From Chrysomallon squamiferum (Eukaryota; Mollusca; Gastropoda; Neomphalida; Peltospiridae): a DNA stretch of 27,500 bases. Position numbers and translations under genes: made by a program. Below are positions 25,948-27,500 of this stretch, piece by piece; the first letter of the stretch is position 1, and each line of letters opens with the position of its first letter. The stretch covers positions 6,062,489 to 6,089,988 of the forward strand of contig CM022669.1 of NCBI GenBank assembly GCA_012295275.1, read 5' to 3'. Below the pieces are notes generated by a model. It did no database searches and was not told the DNA's origin. It was given only the letters and a program-made list of their open reading frames with translations.

Positions 25948-27500
25948 CTGTTAAAGTGATAATCATTTTATTTGTTAAAATACACTAACCAAACACATAT
26001 ATACACACACACATTACACATACATAAATAAATAAGGTTGTCTTGATGGCTGAACGGTAACGTCGTTCGCCAAAGGAGTGTGGGCGAATGGGTGCCATTC
26101 GTTCGAGTCTCGTCAGCGGCATTTGACGGGTTTGTGAGGTCGTGATTGGACTTTGTCCTCCTGCGCCAGTGCGTTCCTGAATATTGTCTATGTGCAGAGT
26201 CTATTCAGACATACATAAGACAGAGAACGTTCAAAATCTAAACTACATACTAACATACATACATACATTCATACATACACACATACATACACACATACAT
26301 ACACACATACATACACACAGTACGTACGTCCATACAAACATACGAATATTTCTATGCGCAGAGTCTAATCAGACGTACTTAAAAGCAACGTAATTTTCAT
26401 TCCTTTATGCGTACATACACACATTTATGCATGCATTTATACACAGCAACACAAAACTGACACAAACATGTGTCAATACACACCTGTGTCGGCAACTATG
26501 TCACTGACAAGTGTGTTTTTGAACTCCGTGTCAAGCACTATGAGTCTGGCTCCTGACTTTTCACAAATGTCTCGAGCTGTGAACCAGTCCTGTTTGTGGT
26601 AGTCGATTCTGAAACACACCCGCTGGTCTTCTTTGTACACGTATCCCTCGTTTACGGGACAACCTAGACGAGTTAATGAAATTTAAAAAATAGAAAAAAT
26701 CTATTATTAAGTTACCCATTTATAAAAAAAAAAAAAAAAACTAAAAAAAAAACAAGGAACTATTTAAAATCTATTTTATGATATTTTAGTGTCGCAAGAT
26801 ATTTGTCAATATAAAACTTTTATTTTTTTTTTTTTTTTTTTTTTTTTGCTTTTATAAAAATCGTATTGTTATTTCTGTTTATGTCATGTAGGAATCTTAA
26901 TACACATTAAAATGTGCGTCATTTTCGATCTGTAATCTGTATAATCATGTTAATTTTAAAATATAAATTGTTTAATGCATATGAAAATATATATCATGTT
27001 CATTTTAATATGTACGACAATGTATATCATGTTAGTTTCTTAATATGTATGAAACATTATCATAACCTGGCTGTGACAATATATTATGGTATGATGTTGT
27101 AATCGCTGTAACACTGATATCACAATATAACTGTGAACAGTATATCATAACACAAAATTTTAATCTTTGAGGATTTCATCATGACGTCTCTATGTTTTAA
27201 TCAGTTATTCATTAAGAAATAAATGTAAATATTACTTGTACTTTCTTGACTGGGCACTGAAGTGACGTAATAATGACGCCATCCCGGTGAAGACTTTTTT
27301 TTTACTTCGTTTGAAAACACCTTGGAGTGAAGGTCACAGATCGACTGATCGAGGTAGGAAAAAGACTTGCATGCAGAATTGTCATAGCATTTTCTCCCAC
27401 AATCCATCAGCGTGGTGACGTCAGACAGAGAGACTATGACGTCATCAGTAACTTTCATGTCATTGAATTCCACATTCATTCGAAACTTCACAGTAGTAGT
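25733..27500 (-). CDS. Gene B: PAN/apple plus C-type lectin paralogue, 5' end outside the window
   Basis: Coding exons join 27236-27500 (open at the window edge), 26484-26663 and 25733-25947, giving at least 219 residues and a TAA stop. The visible introns (572 and 536 bp) are both phase 1, as in gene A, and exon sizes match closely (180 against 186; 215 against 218). Order: PAN/apple-like domain then a six-cysteine long-form C-type lectin domain. In place of EPN is S-E-N-S, the ED before the fourth cysteine is QT, and WND is WFQ, so calcium site 2 is predicted lost. The fold core (YVGL, WVNG, NW, FICEK) is kept and the frame is intact, so this looks like a working gene with a changed ligand rather than a pseudogene. 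The signal-peptide exon should lie beyond 27500. A SINE and a minisatellite sit in its introns. Confidence 0.85.
26036..26236 (+). mobile_element. tRNA-derived SINE-like element in a gene B intron
   Basis: A box TGGCTGAACGG at 26047-26057 and B box GTTCGAGTC at 26101-26109 both fit the pol III consensus at tRNA-like spacing. Between them TTCGCC and GGCGAA can pair as an anticodon-like stem. The acceptor and T stems do not pair, so it is a SINE head rather than a tRNA. A unique body follows (from about 26122) and then an ACAT-type repeat. It is antisense to gene B. The 3' limit is uncertain. Confidence 0.65.
26243..26320. repeat. (ACAT/ACAC)n microsatellite after the SINE
   Basis: ACATACATACAC-type units, probably grown from the SINE tail. 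They lie between two copies of a tail sequence at 26179-26229 and 26344-26390. Confidence 0.9.
26344..26390 (+). repeat. Second copy of the SINE tail sequence
   Basis: GAATATTTCTATGCGCAGAG and TCTAATCAGACGTACTTA here match GAATATTGTCTATGTGCAGA and TCTATTCAGACATACATA at 26179-26215, in the same orientation and about 165 bp away. This is a direct duplication around the microsatellite, or the tail of a second truncated SINE. Confidence 0.65.
26484..26663 (-). CDS. Gene B exon: first half of C-type lectin domain
   Basis: 180 bases between acceptor CTCGTCTAG|GT and donor ACACAG|GTGTGT. It encodes CPVNEGYVYKEDQRVCFRID, then DWFTARDIC and GARLIVLDTEFKN. The DWFTAR helix start is closer to the family consensus than gene A. 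This exon is easily missed because it starts and ends mid-codon. Confidence 0.87.
26944..27064. repeat. 33-bp minisatellite in a gene B intron
   Basis: ATCATGTT starts recur at 26993 and 27026, and ATCATA at 27059, exactly 33 bp apart, with a longer first unit from 26944. Units share TTAATATGTA-type middles but are diverged. This intron also has A runs near 26725-26740 and a T run at about 26823-26847. Confidence 0.6.
27236..27500 (-). CDS. Gene B PAN/apple exon, partial
   Basis: 88 codons plus one base, open from the window edge. It aligns with gene A exon 2 through VEFNDMKV, SLSDVTTLMDC, C-x3-C-x5-C-KSFSY and SPGWRHYYV. The end is set at ACAA|GTAATA because the next exon needs phase 1; A|GTACAA and A|GTCAAG slightly upstream would also keep frame, so the end may be 6 or 15 bases shorter. 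A linker TSVPSQEST before the junction is longer than in gene A. Confidence 0.8.

Noticed and set aside
26036-26122. A functional tRNA gene
   Set aside because: The A and B boxes fit, but acceptor and T stems do not pair, so a SINE head explains it better.

Overview
This window looks like nuclear DNA from an AT-rich animal genome. Spliced exons with GT-AG introns, dense microsatellites, a 6 kb satellite, a Tigger-type DNA transposon and a tRNA-derived SINE all rule out a prokaryote. The gene architecture (signal peptide, PAN/apple domain, C-type lectin domain), the short introns and the very high load of simple repeats suggest a lophotrochozoan, perhaps a gastropod mollusc. That placement is inference and is weaker than the gene calls.

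Layout. 1-6020: the end of a minisatellite/satellite array (unit about 35 bp, at least 170 copies) that starts outside the window; the minus strand of its unit has no stop codon in any frame. 6021-20670: no gene found. This stretch holds AT-rich sequence, a GC-rich 121-bp island with inverted ends (6899-7019), a long inverted repeat (arms about 7241-7575 and 8841-9172), a 724-bp pogo/Tigger-like non-autonomous transposon with TA target duplication (9482-10205), a tRNA-Arg-like relic (about 11749-11800), a degenerate hAT-like element (15104-15533) and many microsatellites, some over 100 bp. 20674-23233: a complete four-exon minus-strand gene (gene A) coding for 240 residues. 23234-25732: intergenic, mostly microsatellites. 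25733-27500: the last three coding exons of a second minus-strand gene (gene B), homologous to gene A and cut off at its 5' end by the window edge.

Gene A and gene B lie head to tail, share domain order, intron phases and exon sizes, and so look like a tandem duplication. Gene A keeps the calcium/sugar ligand residues of a mannose-type C-type lectin (EPN, ED before a cysteine, WND). Gene B keeps the six fold cysteines but has lost those ligand residues. The likely picture is a small cluster of secreted lectin-like proteins, possibly recognition or immune molecules, in which one member binds sugar with calcium and the other has moved to a different ligand or role. The domain and splice evidence is read from the sequence; the biological role is inference.
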